Assembly: GCF_900101445.1 (NCBI RefSeq)
Contig: NZ_FNKE01000002.1
Coordinates: 62,001 to 126,000 of the forward strand
Origin: Streptococcus equinus
GTDB taxonomy: Bacteria > Bacillota > Bacilli > Lactobacillales > Streptococcaceae
Length of the DNA stretch: 64,000 nucleotides
Direction: 5' to 3'
The first letter of the stretch is position 1, and every line of letters begins with the position of its first letter. The notes under the pieces are model-generated. The model was given only the letters and a program-made list of their open reading frames with translations. It searched no databases and was not told the DNA's origin. Position numbers and translations under genes: made by a program. Below, in pieces: positions 1 to 9,065 of the stretch.

Positions 1-596
1 ATAACTTTGAAGACCTTCATGGTATGAAACAACTTCCTGGTCTTGCTGTTCAACGTTTGATGGCACAAGGTTATGGTTTTGCTGGTGAAGGTGACTGGAA
101 AACAGCTGCGCTTGACCGCTTTATGAAAGTAATGTCTCATAACCAAAGCACTGGATTTATGGAAGATTACACTTATGAACTTGCTGTAGGTAAAGAAGCC
201 GCTCTTGAATCTCACATGCTTGAAGTTGACCCAACTCTTGCTCACAACAAACCAAAAATCAGTGTTAACCCACTTGGTATCGGTGGTAAAGAAGACCCAG
301 CTCGTTTGATCTTTGATGGTAAAGCTGGCGCTGGTGTGGTTGTGTCAATGGCAGACTTCGGAACAAACTTCAAACTTTTGATTAACGAAGTTGAAGCCTT
401 CGAACCAACAGAAGCTGCACCCAACCTTCCAGTAGCACGCGTTCTTTGGGAAGTCAAACCAAACTTCCACGAAGGTGTGAAATCTTGGATTGAAGCTGGT
501 GGCGGTCACCACACAGTTGTTTCACTTAACGCTACATCTGACCAAGTTGTTGCTTGGGCTAAAATGGTCGGCGTAGATTATGTAGTTATTAAATAA
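1..596 (+). CDS. araA: L-arabinose isomerase, C-terminal part (5' end outside window)
   Basis: Converts L-arabinose to L-ribulose in the cytosol, the first step of arabinose catabolism. The frame is open to the left edge; codons from base 3 read NFEDLHGMKQ, so about 197 C-terminal residues are present and the start lies outside. The segment has the family pattern of MEDYTYEL, then GIGGKEDPARLIFDG, and a terminal GGGHHTVVS whose histidine corresponds to the last metal ligand of AraA. It ends with TAA and is followed by a hairpin terminator. No araB or araD is visible; they would have to lie upstream or elsewhere. The phosphoketolase gene directly downstream suggests pentose carbon is routed through the phosphoketolase pathway. 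Confidence 0.95.
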   Translation, partial: NFEDLHGMKQLPGLAVQRLMAQGYGFAGEGDWKTAALDRFMKVMSHNQSTGFMEDYTYELAVGKEAALESHMLEVDPTLAHNKPKISVNPLGIGGKEDPARLIFDGKAGAGVVVSMADFGTNFKLLINEVEAFEPTEAAPNLPVARVLWEVKPNFHEGVKSWIEAGGGHHTVVSLNATSDQVVAWAKMVGVDYVVIK

Positions 597-645
597 TCTT
601 TAATAAAAAAGAAAACACTCCTCCCTCTTATTTATTTGTGTAGAT

Positions 646-687
646 GGGAGATGGATTGTATGCAGTCTTTCTCCCGTTATTTTTTTA
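646..687 (+). terminator. Hairpin terminator or attenuator between araA and phosphoketolase
   Basis: GGGAGA at 646-651 pairs with TCTCCC at 670-675, followed by a T run at 680-686. It lies only about 30 bases before the likely phosphoketolase start, so it may act as an attenuator rather than a simple end. Confidence 0.6.
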
Positions 688-715
688 AAAATTTTTAGAA
701 AAGAAAGCGATGGTT

Positions 716-3079
716 ATGACAGACTATAATTCAAAAGAATACCTATCAAAAGTTGATGCTTGGTGGCGAGCAGCTAATTACATTTCAGTAGCGCAAATGT
801 ATTTGAAAGATAATCCATTGATGCGTCGTGAAGTGACTAAAGAAGATGTTAAAGTTCACCCAATTGGTCACTGGGGAACAATTGCTGGGCAAAACTTTAT
901 TTATGCTCACTTGAACCGTGTTATCAATAAATACGACCTTAACATGTTTTACATTGAAGGACCTGGTCACGGTGGACAAGTTATGGTTTCTAACTCATAC
1001 ATTGACGGTTCATATACTGAACGTTATCCACAAATTACACAAGATGAAGCAGGTCTTAAAAAACTTTGTAAAATCTTCTCATTCCCTGGCGGTATTGCCT
1101 CACACGCTGCGCCAGAAACACCAGGATCTATCCACGAAGGTGGTGAACTTGGTTATGCTCTTTCACATGCCACAGGTGCTATCCTTGATAATCCTGATGT
1201 GATTGCCGCAACTGTTATCGGTGATGGTGAAGCTGAAACTGGTCCACTTAATGCTGGTTGGTTCTCAAATACATTCATCAACCCAGTTAATGATGGTGCT
1301 GTTCTTCCAATCCTTTACCTAAATGGTGGTAAAATTCACAATCCAACAATTCTTGCTCGTAAAACTGATGAAGAGTTGACTCGTTTGTTTGAAGGATTTG
1401 GTTGGAAACCATACTTTGTAGAAGGTAAAGACCCTGAAGTCATTCACGGACAAATGGCAGAAACACTTGATGCGGTTATTGAAGAAATTAAAGCTATTCA
1501 AGCTGAAGCTCGTAAACACCCAGCGAAAGAAGCTACACAACCAGTTTGGCCAGTGCTTATTGTCCGCATTCCAAAAGGATGGACTGGTCCAAAAGAATGG
1601 AATGGTGAACCAATTGAAGGTGGTTTTCGTGCTCACCAAGTTCCAATTCCTGTTGAAGCAGGTCACATGGAATATATTGACCATTTGACAAGCTGGTTGA
1701 ATTCATATCGTCCAGAAGAACTCTTTGACGAAAAAGGTTACATCAAAGAAGAAATTCGTGCGATTTCACCAAAAGGTGACCGCCGTATGTCAATGAACCC
1801 AATCACTAATGCCGGTGTTGTTAAAAAACTTGACCTTGCTGATTGGCGCAAACATGCTATTGACACTACAAAACCTGGTAGCGTCATGAAACAAGATATG
1901 ATTGAATTTGGTAATTATGTTGCTGATTTGATGCAAGCAAACCCAGATAACTTCCGTATCTTTGGTCCTGATGAAACAAAATCAAATCGCTTGAACAATG
2001 TCTTCAAAGTGACAAATCGCCAATGGCTTGGCCGTCGTGATGACTCATACGATGAATGGATTTCACCAGTTGGTCGTGTTATTGATTCACAATTGTCAGA
2101 ACACCAAGCAGAAGGTTTCTTAGAAGGTTATGTCTTGACTGGACGTCACGGATTCTTTGCATCATATGAATCATTCCTTCGCGTTGTTGATTCAATGATT
2201 ACACAACATTTTAAATGGTTGCGTAAATCAAAAACACACACTGATTGGCGTAAAAACTACCCATCACTTAACTTGATTGCAACATCAACTGTTTTCCAAC
2301 AAGACCACAATGGCTACACTCACCAAGACCCAGGTCTATTGACTCACTTGGCAGAAAAAACACCAGAATTTATTCGTGAGTACTTGCCAGCTGACTCAAA
2401 CTCACTCTTTGCAGTGATGGAAAAAGCTCTTGCTGATGAGGATAAAATCAATGTTCTTGTCACATCTAAACATCCACGCCCTCAATTCTATTCTGTTGAA
2501 GAAGCAGAAGAATTGGCGCGTGAAGGCTACAAAGTAATTGAATGGGCTTCGAATGATAACGGTCAAGAACCTGATGTTGTTTTTGCAGCAGCTGGTACAG
2601 AACCAAACTTGGAAGTGTTGGCTGGTATTTCAATTCTTCACAAAGCTTTCCCAGATATCAAGATTCGTTTTATTAACGTTGTGGATATTCTTAAACTTCG
2701 TTCACCAAAAGTTGACCCTCGTGGCCTTTCTGACGAAGAATTTAACAAACTCTTCACAACAGATAAACCAGTTATCTTTGGTTTCCACGGCTATGAAGAT
2801 ATGATTCGCGATTTGTTCTTCAATCGTGCTAACCACAACGTTTACGTTCATGGTTACCGTGAAAATGGTGATATCACAACACCATTTGATATGCGTGTCC
2901 TTTCAGAAATGGACCGATTCCACATTGCAAAAGATGCTGCCCAAGCTGTTCTTGGTGACAAAGCAGTTGAATTTGCTAAAGAAATGGATGACAAAGTGGC
3001 TTACCACACTGCTTACATCCGTGAAAATGGTGATGATATTCCTGAAGTTCAAAATTGGGAATGGGAAAATATTAACTAA
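716..3079 (+). CDS. xfp: Xylulose-5-phosphate / fructose-6-phosphate phosphoketolase
   Basis: Thiamine-diphosphate enzyme that splits xylulose 5-phosphate (and possibly fructose 6-phosphate) with phosphate into acetyl phosphate and glyceraldehyde 3-phosphate (or erythrose 4-phosphate). The frame opens at 710, but the AAGAAAG Shine-Dalgarno element at 701-707 suits the second ATG at 716 ([10 protein letters not shown]), giving 787 residues, the usual family length. The ThDP-binding stretch GDGEAETGP is followed about 30 residues later by the Asn-containing [10 protein letters not shown]. Other conserved blocks are GPGHGGQ and [13 protein letters not shown]. Codon use resembles that of a highly expressed gene. 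The position after araA fits pentose catabolism; fructose-6-phosphate activity cannot be judged from sequence alone. Confidence 0.95.
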   Translation: MTDYNSKEYLSKVDAWWRAANYISVAQMYLKDNPLMRREVTKEDVKVHPIGHWGTIAGQNFIYAHLNRVINKYDLNMFYIEGPGHGGQVMVSNSYIDGSYTERYPQITQDEAGLKKLCKIFSFPGGIASHAAPETPGSIHEGGELGYALSHATGAILDNPDVIAATVIGDGEAETGPLNAGWFSNTFINPVNDGAVLPILYLNGGKIHNPTILARKTDEELTRLFEGFGWKPYFVEGKDPEVIHGQMAETLDAVIEEIKAIQAEARKHPAKEATQPVWPVLIVRIPKGWTGPKEWNGEPIEGGFRAHQVPIPVEAGHMEYIDHLTSWLNSYRPEELFDEKGYIKEEIRAISPKGDRRMSMNPITNAGVVKKLDLADWRKHAIDTTKPGSVMKQDMIEFGNYVADLMQANPDNFRIFGPDETKSNRLNNVFKVTNRQWLGRRDDSYDEWISPVGRVIDSQLSEHQAEGFLEGYVLTGRHGFFASYESFLRVVDSMITQHFKWLRKSKTHTDWRKNYPSLNLIATSTVFQQDHNGYTHQDPGLLTHLAEKTPEFIREYLPADSNSLFAVMEKALADEDKINVLVTSKHPRPQFYSVEEAEELAREGYKVIEWASNDNGQEPDVVFAAAGTEPNLEVLAGISILHKAFPDIKIRFINVVDILKLRSPKVDPRGLSDEEFNKLFTTDKPVIFGFHGYEDMIRDLFFNRANHNVYVHGYRENGDITTPFDMRVLSEMDRFHIAKDAAQAVLGDKAVEFAKEMDDKVAYHTAYIRENGDDIPEVQNWEWENIN

Positions 3080-3146
3080 TTTTTGCTAAAACCTTTATTT
3101 TAACTACTAAAAACTAATACTTATAAATCTAACTATTCTAACACGA

Positions 3147-3197
3147 GAAAGGAGGCCAACAATCATGTGTCATATGTGATTTGGTGGTCTCTTTTTT
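3147..3197 (+). terminator. Rho-independent terminator after phosphoketolase
   Basis: GGCCA near 3154-3158 pairs (one G-U) with TGGTC near 3185-3189. An outer GAGA/TCTC extends the stem and TTTTTT follows at 3191-3196. Confidence 0.6.
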
Positions 3198-3233
3198 CGA
3201 TATTATAAGATGTTAATGATAGGTGAATGTGTC

Positions 3234-5186
3234 ATGAAAGAATTTGAATTAAAAGACATTACAATTACATCGCCTTTTTGGCAACATTATTTACAGTTAA
3301 TCAAGGAAAAAACGATTCCTTATCAATTACAAGTTCTTAAAGATGAGCTTGCAGTAGATGTTCAAGCAGAGCGCAAGGATGACAGCTTACCAGCAGGAAA
3401 AAGCCATGCGATTGAGAATTTTAAAATTGCTGCAGGACTCACGACGGGAGAACATTTTGGCTGGTTTTTTCAAGATAGCGATGTTTACAAGTGGATAGAG
3501 TCAGTCGGTGTGATTTTGCAAAGTAAGCCGGATTCTGACTTGGAATCACAAGCAGACGAGGTAATAGATATCATTGAACGTGCTCAAGAGCCAGATGGTT
3601 ATCTTGATACCTATTTTCAGTTGAAATTTCCTAAATTAAAATACCGTCAGCTTTATTTCAGTCATGAATTGTACTGCGCTGGGCATTTGATTGAAGCGGC
3701 GATAGCTTATGACAAAGCGACAGGAAAAGATAAATTGCTAAATGTGGCTAAACGTTTTGTTGCCAATATTTCCGAGCATTTTGGTTACGGGGAAAATCAG
3801 ATTCAAGGCGCGGATGGACATCAGGAAATTGAATTAGCGCTTGTAAAATTATATGATTATACCAAGGACGACTCTTATTTGCATTTGGCACAATTCTTTA
3901 TTGATGTTCGTGGAAAAAATCCAAATTTTTATCGTGAAGAAGTAGTCGCCAATCTTGCTGCTGGGTTATCAGATGACAATCCAAGGATTGATTTGGAGTA
4001 TTTGCAGGCTTACACGCAGCCAAAACACCAAAAACATGCTCTTGGTCATGCAGTGCGTATGCTTTATATGGCAACTGGTATGGCAAAGATTGTGGCACGT
4101 GATTTCGATTCAGAGTTGTATCAGGCATGTTTAGAGATTTGGGATGATATTGTGTACCGCAAGATGTATGTGACTGGTGGTGTTGGTTCGACTGTTCATG
4201 GTGAGGCTTTTGTTGGTTCTTATGATTTGCCAAACGATACTATGTATTGTGAGACTTGTGCTTCGATTGCTCTTCTTTATTTTGCTTACGAGTTATTTCA
4301 GATTTCACCAAAATCAGAATACGTCGATATTATGGAGCGCGTGCTTTATAATGGCATTTTATCGGGAGCAGCTGCGGATGGAAAACATTTCTTTTATGTT
4401 AATCCTTTAGAAGTTGATGTTGATTCTTGTTATCATAATCCTGGTAAGGGACATGTAAAAACACAACGTCCAGATTGGCTTGGATGCGCTTGCTGTCCAC
4501 CTAATTTTGCAAGAACGATTGCCTCAATTGGGCGTTATATTTACTTAGAAAGTGGTAATGAACTTTATCTTAATCTTTTTATTGCCAGCCAGTTAAAAGG
4601 TGGAAATTTTTGTCTAGAGCAAAAGACAGATTTTCCATTTGGAAACAAGGTGGAAATAACTTATTCTGGTCAACAAAAGATTTTGTATTTGCAGGAGCCT
4701 TATTGGGCAAAAGATTTTAGTGTAACTTGTGAAAATGCTAAGATTTTGCAACACAAAGGTCGTCGGATTAAAATCTTTTTAGAAGATAGTGCTCATCTAG
4801 TATTACAGTTTAGTCAGCCAATTTTAACTGTTTATAGTAATCCAGAAGTTCGTGCGGATATTGGCAGAGTAGCTATTCAAAGAGGGCCATTTATTTATTG
4901 TGCTCAGGCTGCTGATAATCCTAATTTGAAGTATTATCGTTTAGATTCTAAATTTATTAATCAAGCTCAGGCTGTAAAGGTAACAAAAGATTTTGGAATT
5001 TATACTAGTTTGACGCTTCCGTGTCAAAAAGTTGACACTTGGCAAGAAAAGAGACTTTATCGATTTGATTATAAAGAAACTTCAAGTTTGTCTAATTTGA
5101 TCATGATACCTTACTATCTTTGGGGTAATCAAGGTGAGATGGATATGCAAGTTTGGTTTCCAGAAGAAGGGAGAAGTATACCATGA
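3234..5186 (+). CDS. GH127 family glycosidase, probable beta-L-arabinofuranosidase
   Basis: Likely removes beta-linked L-arabinofuranose from arabino-oligosaccharides in the cytosol; no signal peptide is present. The chosen ATG at 3234 (MKEFELKDIT) has AGGTGA at 3221-3226; an upstream in-frame ATG at 3210 lacks a good site. At 650 residues the length fits GH127 (DUF1680). The zinc-thiolate centre known from the Bifidobacterium enzyme HypBA1 is recognisable: CETC at residues 339-342 (Glu340 and Cys342) and ACCPPN with Cys420 and Cys421, where the first Cys of the pair is the known nucleophile. The GEAF glutamate upstream matches the acid/base. Its stop overlaps the next start (ATGA). Substrate preference is inferred from family and context. 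Confidence 0.88.
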   Translation: MKEFELKDITITSPFWQHYLQLIKEKTIPYQLQVLKDELAVDVQAERKDDSLPAGKSHAIENFKIAAGLTTGEHFGWFFQDSDVYKWIESVGVILQSKPDSDLESQADEVIDIIERAQEPDGYLDTYFQLKFPKLKYRQLYFSHELYCAGHLIEAAIAYDKATGKDKLLNVAKRFVANISEHFGYGENQIQGADGHQEIELALVKLYDYTKDDSYLHLAQFFIDVRGKNPNFYREEVVANLAAGLSDDNPRIDLEYLQAYTQPKHQKHALGHAVRMLYMATGMAKIVARDFDSELYQACLEIWDDIVYRKMYVTGGVGSTVHGEAFVGSYDLPNDTMYCETCASIALLYFAYELFQISPKSEYVDIMERVLYNGILSGAAADGKHFFYVNPLEVDVDSCYHNPGKGHVKTQRPDWLGCACCPPNFARTIASIGRYIYLESGNELYLNLFIASQLKGGNFCLEQKTDFPFGNKVEITYSGQQKILYLQEPYWAKDFSVTCENAKILQHKGRRIKIFLEDSAHLVLQFSQPILTVYSNPEVRADIGRVAIQRGPFIYCAQAADNPNLKYYRLDSKFINQAQAVKVTKDFGIYTSLTLPCQKVDTWQEKRLYRFDYKETSSLSNLIMIPYYLWGNQGEMDMQVWFPEEGRSIP

Positions 5187-5425
5187 CAACACCGTGTTTT
5201 GGTTGTGCAGCGAAGGTGGCAATGTCAGACCAAGAGATTGAAGAATCTATTGCGGAACAATTGGCGTTAGAATTTAATTTAGTTGATGATGATGAGTGGC
5301 AACGTCGTCAGTCAATCTGTCAAAGTTGTCCACAACGACTTGGTCATACTTGTGGAAAATGTGGCTGTTACTACAAATTTAGAACAGCTCTAGCTGTAAA
5401 GACATGCCCAGAAGGAAAATGGTGA
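5183..5425 (+). CDS. Small cysteine-rich protein (DUF6171-like)
   Basis: An 80-residue protein beginning at the ATG of an ATGA overlap with the GH127 gene, with GGGAGA at 5169-5174 as binding site. The frame runs on upstream, but the overlap and Shine-Dalgarno decide the start. It has CFGC near the N-terminus, then CQSCPQ, HTCGKCGCYYK and a final KTCPEG, giving eight cysteines in paired knuckles typical of a zinc- or iron-sulfur-binding fold. I associate this pattern with DUF6171-type proteins of Lactobacillales from memory; no function is established. Translational coupling to a zinc-thiolate glycosidase is suggestive but may be incidental. Confidence 0.75.
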   Translation: MTTPCFGCAAKVAMSDQEIEESIAEQLALEFNLVDDDEWQRRQSICQSCPQRLGHTCGKCGCYYKFRTALAVKTCPEGKW

Positions 5426-5430
5426 GAAAA

Positions 5431-5457
5431 AGGACGGCTAAAAGCCGTCCTTTTTTG
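5431..5457. terminator. Strong terminator between convergent genes
   Basis: AGGACGGCT (5431-5439) and AGCCGTCCT (5443-5451) form a perfect 9-bp stem with a 3-base loop, followed by TTTTTTG. It closes the GH127 transcript; A residues on the other side allow partial function for the convergent regulator gene. Confidence 0.9.
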
Positions 5458-5463
5458 TCTTTA

Positions 5464-6354
5464 TTAGCTATAAAATAGTTTAACTTTAATATCTTGTTTG
5501 TAATTACCAAAGTTTTCGCCAAATAGTGTACAACCACCGACGTTTTTAGCGTCTTTTTTTACTTCAAAACGGAATTTCCAAGTATCTGCAGAAGTATCTA
5601 AGTCAGAAATTTTAAGAGTTGACAGAAAATCGCCATCGATGTTAGTACCAAGATCTGTGATACGAATGGTTTTTAGGAGGCCGTATTGGTTAAGGTGATC
5701 TGGGTACCATTTTGGTGTATACTTACCGCGAATATCACCAAAATCACCAGGGCTAGTCCATGAACCCAATTCGTAATCATTTAGTGAGAAAGTAATATCA
5801 GATGGCCAGTTGTTATTAGTGAATGGAAATTCAGATGAAATTTCAAATGAGATTTCCATCATTTTTAAAGTGTCACCCTCCTTTAATAAATTAGGAGCTT
5901 GATATTCTAAAAAACCTTGGGTGAACCAAACGATTTGAGCTTTCATTCGTTCTGGTACCATGAAATAACGTGGTTCATCAACTGGACCAATGAAATCATC
6001 TTTACTTGCTAAACCACATGTCGGCTCAACTGAATAATCAGTGTAATGGCCGACAGGAATATTTGTTTCGACAGTAGAATATGAGCTGAAAATCTTTTTA
6101 GGAAAATTAATTTCAATATGGTCGATTCCGACGCTGACAACTTTCTGGTGACCAATGCGCTCAGTTTTTACAATTTGAGCTTCTTCTAATTTTTTGATGT
6201 GCTGGGTGATAATAGCACTACTTAATTGTAATTCTTCAGCGATTTCTTTGATATTCATACTTTTTTGGGAGAGTAGTTGAATGATTTGTAATCTTACCTT
6301 GCTAGCGAGTGCTTCGTAGACTGGGAGAGATTCTGAATTGATTTCAAGTTGCAT
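5464..6354 (-). CDS. ArsR-type winged-helix regulator with unrecognised C-terminal sensor region
   Basis: A 296-residue DNA-binding regulator, probably controlling the divergent arabino-oligosaccharide transporter. Residues 1-75 form an ArsR-like winged helix (VRLQIIQLLSQ, IKEIAEELQLSSAIITQHIKKLE). The remaining ~220 residues are not a domain I can name. They are rich in aromatic and acidic residues with beta-type alternation, as expected of a beta-sandwich sensor, and contain PTCGLASKDDF and YFMVPERMKAQIVWF. Classical ArsR metal-binding cysteine motifs are not seen. AAAGGAGG stands six bases before the ATG. Typical ArsR proteins are about 100-120 residues, so this is a long variant. Ligand (arabinose or an arabino-oligosaccharide) is inferred from context only. 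Confidence 0.8.
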   Translation of the reverse strand: MQLEINSESLPVYEALASKVRLQIIQLLSQKSMNIKEIAEELQLSSAIITQHIKKLEEAQIVKTERIGHQKVVSVGIDHIEINFPKKIFSSYSTVETNIPVGHYTDYSVEPTCGLASKDDFIGPVDEPRYFMVPERMKAQIVWFTQGFLEYQAPNLLKEGDTLKMMEISFEISSEFPFTNNNWPSDITFSLNDYELGSWTSPGDFGDIRGKYTPKWYPDHLNQYGLLKTIRITDLGTNIDGDFLSTLKISDLDTSADTWKFRFEVKKDAKNVGGCTLFGENFGNYKQDIKVKLFYS

Positions 6355-6498
6355 AAGGGACCTCCTTTTGAAATAATATTAACATTATTATTAATCTTTG
6401 TAAATAAAATTTCTGAATTAACAGAAAATAATGTTTAAAATTAAGCTAATTATAAACTGTTTTTTCAAAAAAATCTATCATTTTTTCTAAAAAAATAC

Positions 6499-6557
6499 TT
6501 GAATTGTGAACTTAAAGTGTTATAATAAAGTCATAAAACGAAATGAAAGCGCTTTTA
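6499..6557 (+). promoter_or_regulatory. Promoter and cre site for the arabino-oligosaccharide transporter
   Basis: TTGAAT (6499-6504), a 16-base spacer and TATAAT (6521-6526) make a sigma-A promoter. TGAAAGCGCTTTTA at 6544-6557 matches the CcpA operator consensus well and sits just after the expected transcription start, a position suited to catabolite repression by roadblock. Confidence 0.75.
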
Positions 6558-6621
6558 ATCAATGAAAAAGGAGAATCAGAGAAAAACAAGATTAACAAAA
6601 ACATTAATTTAAAGTTTTATA

Positions 6622-6656
6622 TTTTGTTTATCTTGATAGGGGAAAGATAAACAAAA
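6622..6656. promoter_or_regulatory. 13-bp inverted repeat in the transporter leader
   Basis: TTTTGTTTATCTT (6622-6634) and AAGATAAACAAAA (6644-6656) are perfect complements separated by nine bases. No T run follows, so it is not a standard terminator. It may be the operator of the adjacent ArsR-type regulator or an mRNA 5' stabilising hairpin; sequence alone cannot decide. Confidence 0.6.
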
Positions 6657-6693
6657 ATGCGAATTAAAAAGGGAATTTGATTGAGGTAAAAAA

Positions 6694-8034
6694 ATGAAAG
6701 TTAATAAGTGGTTTAAAGTGGCTGCTCTAGCTACAACTATTGGTTTAGGTGCATGTGTAGTAACAGGGTGCAGTAAAAAAACTTCTGCTAGTAAAGCATC
6801 AGATACGATAACATTTATGTTTCGTGGAGCTGAGGATGAAAAAAAAGCATATCAATCAGCTATCGATGAGTTTGAAAAAAAAGAAAATGTAAAAGTAAAA
6901 GTCATTGCTACAGATGCTGATCAGTATTCTACTAAATTGCAAGCAGCCATTTCTGGCGGTAAGACTCCTGACGTCTTTTATGTTGAACAAGGAAGTGTAA
7001 TGGCTTATGCTGATAACGGTGTTCTTAAAGATATAACAAAATATGTTGAAAAATCAGATTTTGATTTAAATAATATTTGGGAATATGGAGTGAATAGCTA
7101 TCGATATGATGGTGAAAAAATTGGTAAAGGTGCAATTTATGGACTACCAAAAGATGTAGGTCCGTTTGCACTTGGTTACAATAAAGATATGTTTAAGGCG
7201 GCCGGAGTAGATCTTCCAGATCCTGATAAACCTTATACATGGGACGAATTCGTTGATGTTTGTAAAAAATTGACACGAGATTCTAACGGGGATGGTAAAC
7301 TAGATCAATGGGCAACAGGTTTTAATGTTCAATGGAGTTTGCCTTCATTTGTATGGAGTAATGGTGGTGATTGGGCTAATGAGGCTAAAGATAAAGTTAC
7401 AATCAATACACCTGAATTTACTGAAGCATTACAGTTTATGGCAGATCTTCAAAATGTTTATAAAGTAACTCCGTCAGTCAGTGATTCACAAACTTTGGAT
7501 ACATATCAACGTTGGATGAACGGAGAAATTGCATTCTTCCCTGTAGGGCCTTGGGATATGAGTACTTATGATAAATTAGATTTTGAATATGATTTAATTC
7601 CTTGGCCAGCAGGTAAAACTGGTAAATCTGCAGCTTATATTGGTTCTTTAGGTATTGGTGTGTCAAATGCAACTAAAAATCCTGAAAAATCAGCTAAATT
7701 AGTAGAATATCTATGTGCTTCAAAAGAATGCCAACAACAACTTGTTGATGCTAAAATTCAAATTCCTAATTTGAAAGATATGGCTGAAAAATGGGCTTCA
7801 GATACAACAACTATGCCTAATAACAAGAAGGAATTTCTTGATATTGTTGAGGATTATGGACGAGCACTGCCTGGTGCTAATACATATAATCCAGAGTGGT
7901 ATGATGAATTTTGGATTAATATCCAACCTGTATTAGATGGTAAAAAGACAGCTGCGGATTATGTTAAAGAAGTTCAGCCAAAAATGCAAGAAAAATTGGA
8001 TGCAATTAACCAGCAAAAAGCTACCGCTAAATAA
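6694..8034 (+). CDS. ABC transporter sugar-binding lipoprotein
   Basis: A 446-residue extracellular solute-binding protein of the family-1 (maltodextrin/oligosaccharide) class. The N-terminus has a basic, hydrophobic lipoprotein signal ending in VVTGC, so Cys26 would be lipidated and the protein held on the outer face of the membrane. Typical blocks follow: [57 protein letters not shown] and a C-terminal [17 protein letters not shown] precedes the ATG. It is first in the transporter operon, and a hairpin after it may favour its higher expression. Neighbouring GH43/GH51 enzymes suggest arabino-oligosaccharides as ligand; the sequence alone does not specify the sugar. Confidence 0.92.
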   Translation: MKVNKWFKVAALATTIGLGACVVTGCSKKTSASKASDTITFMFRGAEDEKKAYQSAIDEFEKKENVKVKVIATDADQYSTKLQAAISGGKTPDVFYVEQGSVMAYADNGVLKDITKYVEKSDFDLNNIWEYGVNSYRYDGEKIGKGAIYGLPKDVGPFALGYNKDMFKAAGVDLPDPDKPYTWDEFVDVCKKLTRDSNGDGKLDQWATGFNVQWSLPSFVWSNGGDWANEAKDKVTINTPEFTEALQFMADLQNVYKVTPSVSDSQTLDTYQRWMNGEIAFFPVGPWDMSTYDKLDFEYDLIPWPAGKTGKSAAYIGSLGIGVSNATKNPEKSAKLVEYLCASKECQQQLVDAKIQIPNLKDMAEKWASDTTTMPNNKKEFLDIVEDYGRALPGANTYNPEWYDEFWINIQPVLDGKKTAADYVKEVQPKMQEKLDAINQQKATAK

Positions 8035-8105
8035 TTTAGATTTAATATAAACTTTAAATTACAAAAATAGAATTATTTAAAGTATTTGAACTAGATAAAA
8101 ATGAG

Positions 8106-8130
8106 TAGGTGGCTTGATGGTCACCTATTT
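8106..8130 (+). promoter_or_regulatory. Intercistronic hairpin between binding protein and permease genes
   Basis: TAGGTG (8106-8111) pairs with CACCTA (8122-8127), followed by a T-rich stretch. Such partial terminators or 3'-protecting hairpins often lie after binding-protein genes and lower permease expression. Confidence 0.5.
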
Positions 8131-8150
8131 ATTTGTAAGGAGATGTTGAG

Positions 8151-9056
8151 ATGTCGACAGTAAAAGCAAAGAAAAAAAGCAATTTATATGCTCATGAGTA
8201 TCGTGTTGCATTTATGTTTGTGATTTTACCAGTCATTGGATTTTTAGTATTTTCATTATTACCGTTTTTATATTCAATTTATGCTTCTTTAACTGATTGG
8301 AACGGTTTAGGAAGAATGAATTTTATTGGAACAGAAAATTTTCAAAAATTACTTCGTGACCCATATTTTTATAAGACAATGTGGAACACACTATTTTTAA
8401 TGTTAGGTATTCCAATTGGATTGATTCTTTCGTTCGCTTTGGCCTCTGCTTTAAGTAGAGGAATCAAGGGAACAACAATTTTTAGGACAATTTATTATAT
8501 CCCAGTAATATCATCTTTAGCAGCTATTTCAATTTTGTGGCAATGGGCCTATAATGGTGATTTCGGGTTAGTTAACCAAGTATTAGATATTTTTGGTATT
8601 GATGGCCCCAACTGGCTGCAAAATCCTACGACAGTAAAACCAGCTATTATCTTGATGACTGTTTGGAAAGGGCTTGGATACTCAATGTTACTTTATTTAG
8701 CAGCTATTCAAAGTGTTCCAAAAACTTTTTATGAAGCGGCCGAGCTTGATGGTGCTACTGCATTCCAGAAATTTAGAAATATCACTTGGCCAATGGTTAA
8801 ACCTGTTACTTTCTTCTTGATTGTAACTAATATTATCGGTGGTTCACAAATATTTACAGAAATTAATATTATGACACCAACAGGGGGACCTGAATATAGT
8901 TCTGCAACAATTGTTTGGTACATCTGGCAAAAAGCGTTTAAGAACTGGCAAATGGGATATGCATGTAGTATGGCATTAGTACTGGCAGTAATAGTATTTG
9001 CAGTTACAGCTCTTCAATTTTGGATTAATAGTCGTTCTGAATATACAGTTGATTAG
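8151..9056 (+). CDS. ABC sugar transporter permease (MalF type)
   Basis: A 301-residue inner-membrane permease with about six hydrophobic segments, starting after a basic cytoplasmic N-terminus (KAKKKSN). The EAA loop YEAAELDGATAFQKF...ITWPMVKP near residue 194 is the cytoplasmic contact for the ABC ATPase and identifies the binding-protein-dependent transport family. TAAGGAGATG supplies the ribosome-binding site. It pairs with the next permease nine bases downstream. No ATPase gene exists in this operon; MsmK, encoded at 52118-53251, is the probable partner. Confidence 0.93.
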   Translation: MSTVKAKKKSNLYAHEYRVAFMFVILPVIGFLVFSLLPFLYSIYASLTDWNGLGRMNFIGTENFQKLLRDPYFYKTMWNTLFLMLGIPIGLILSFALASALSRGIKGTTIFRTIYYIPVISSLAAISILWQWAYNGDFGLVNQVLDIFGIDGPNWLQNPTTVKPAIILMTVWKGLGYSMLLYLAAIQSVPKTFYEAAELDGATAFQKFRNITWPMVKPVTFFLIVTNIIGGSQIFTEINIMTPTGGPEYSSATIVWYIWQKAFKNWQMGYACSMALVLAVIVFAVTALQFWINSRSEYTVD

Positions 9057-9065
9057 GGGGATGTC

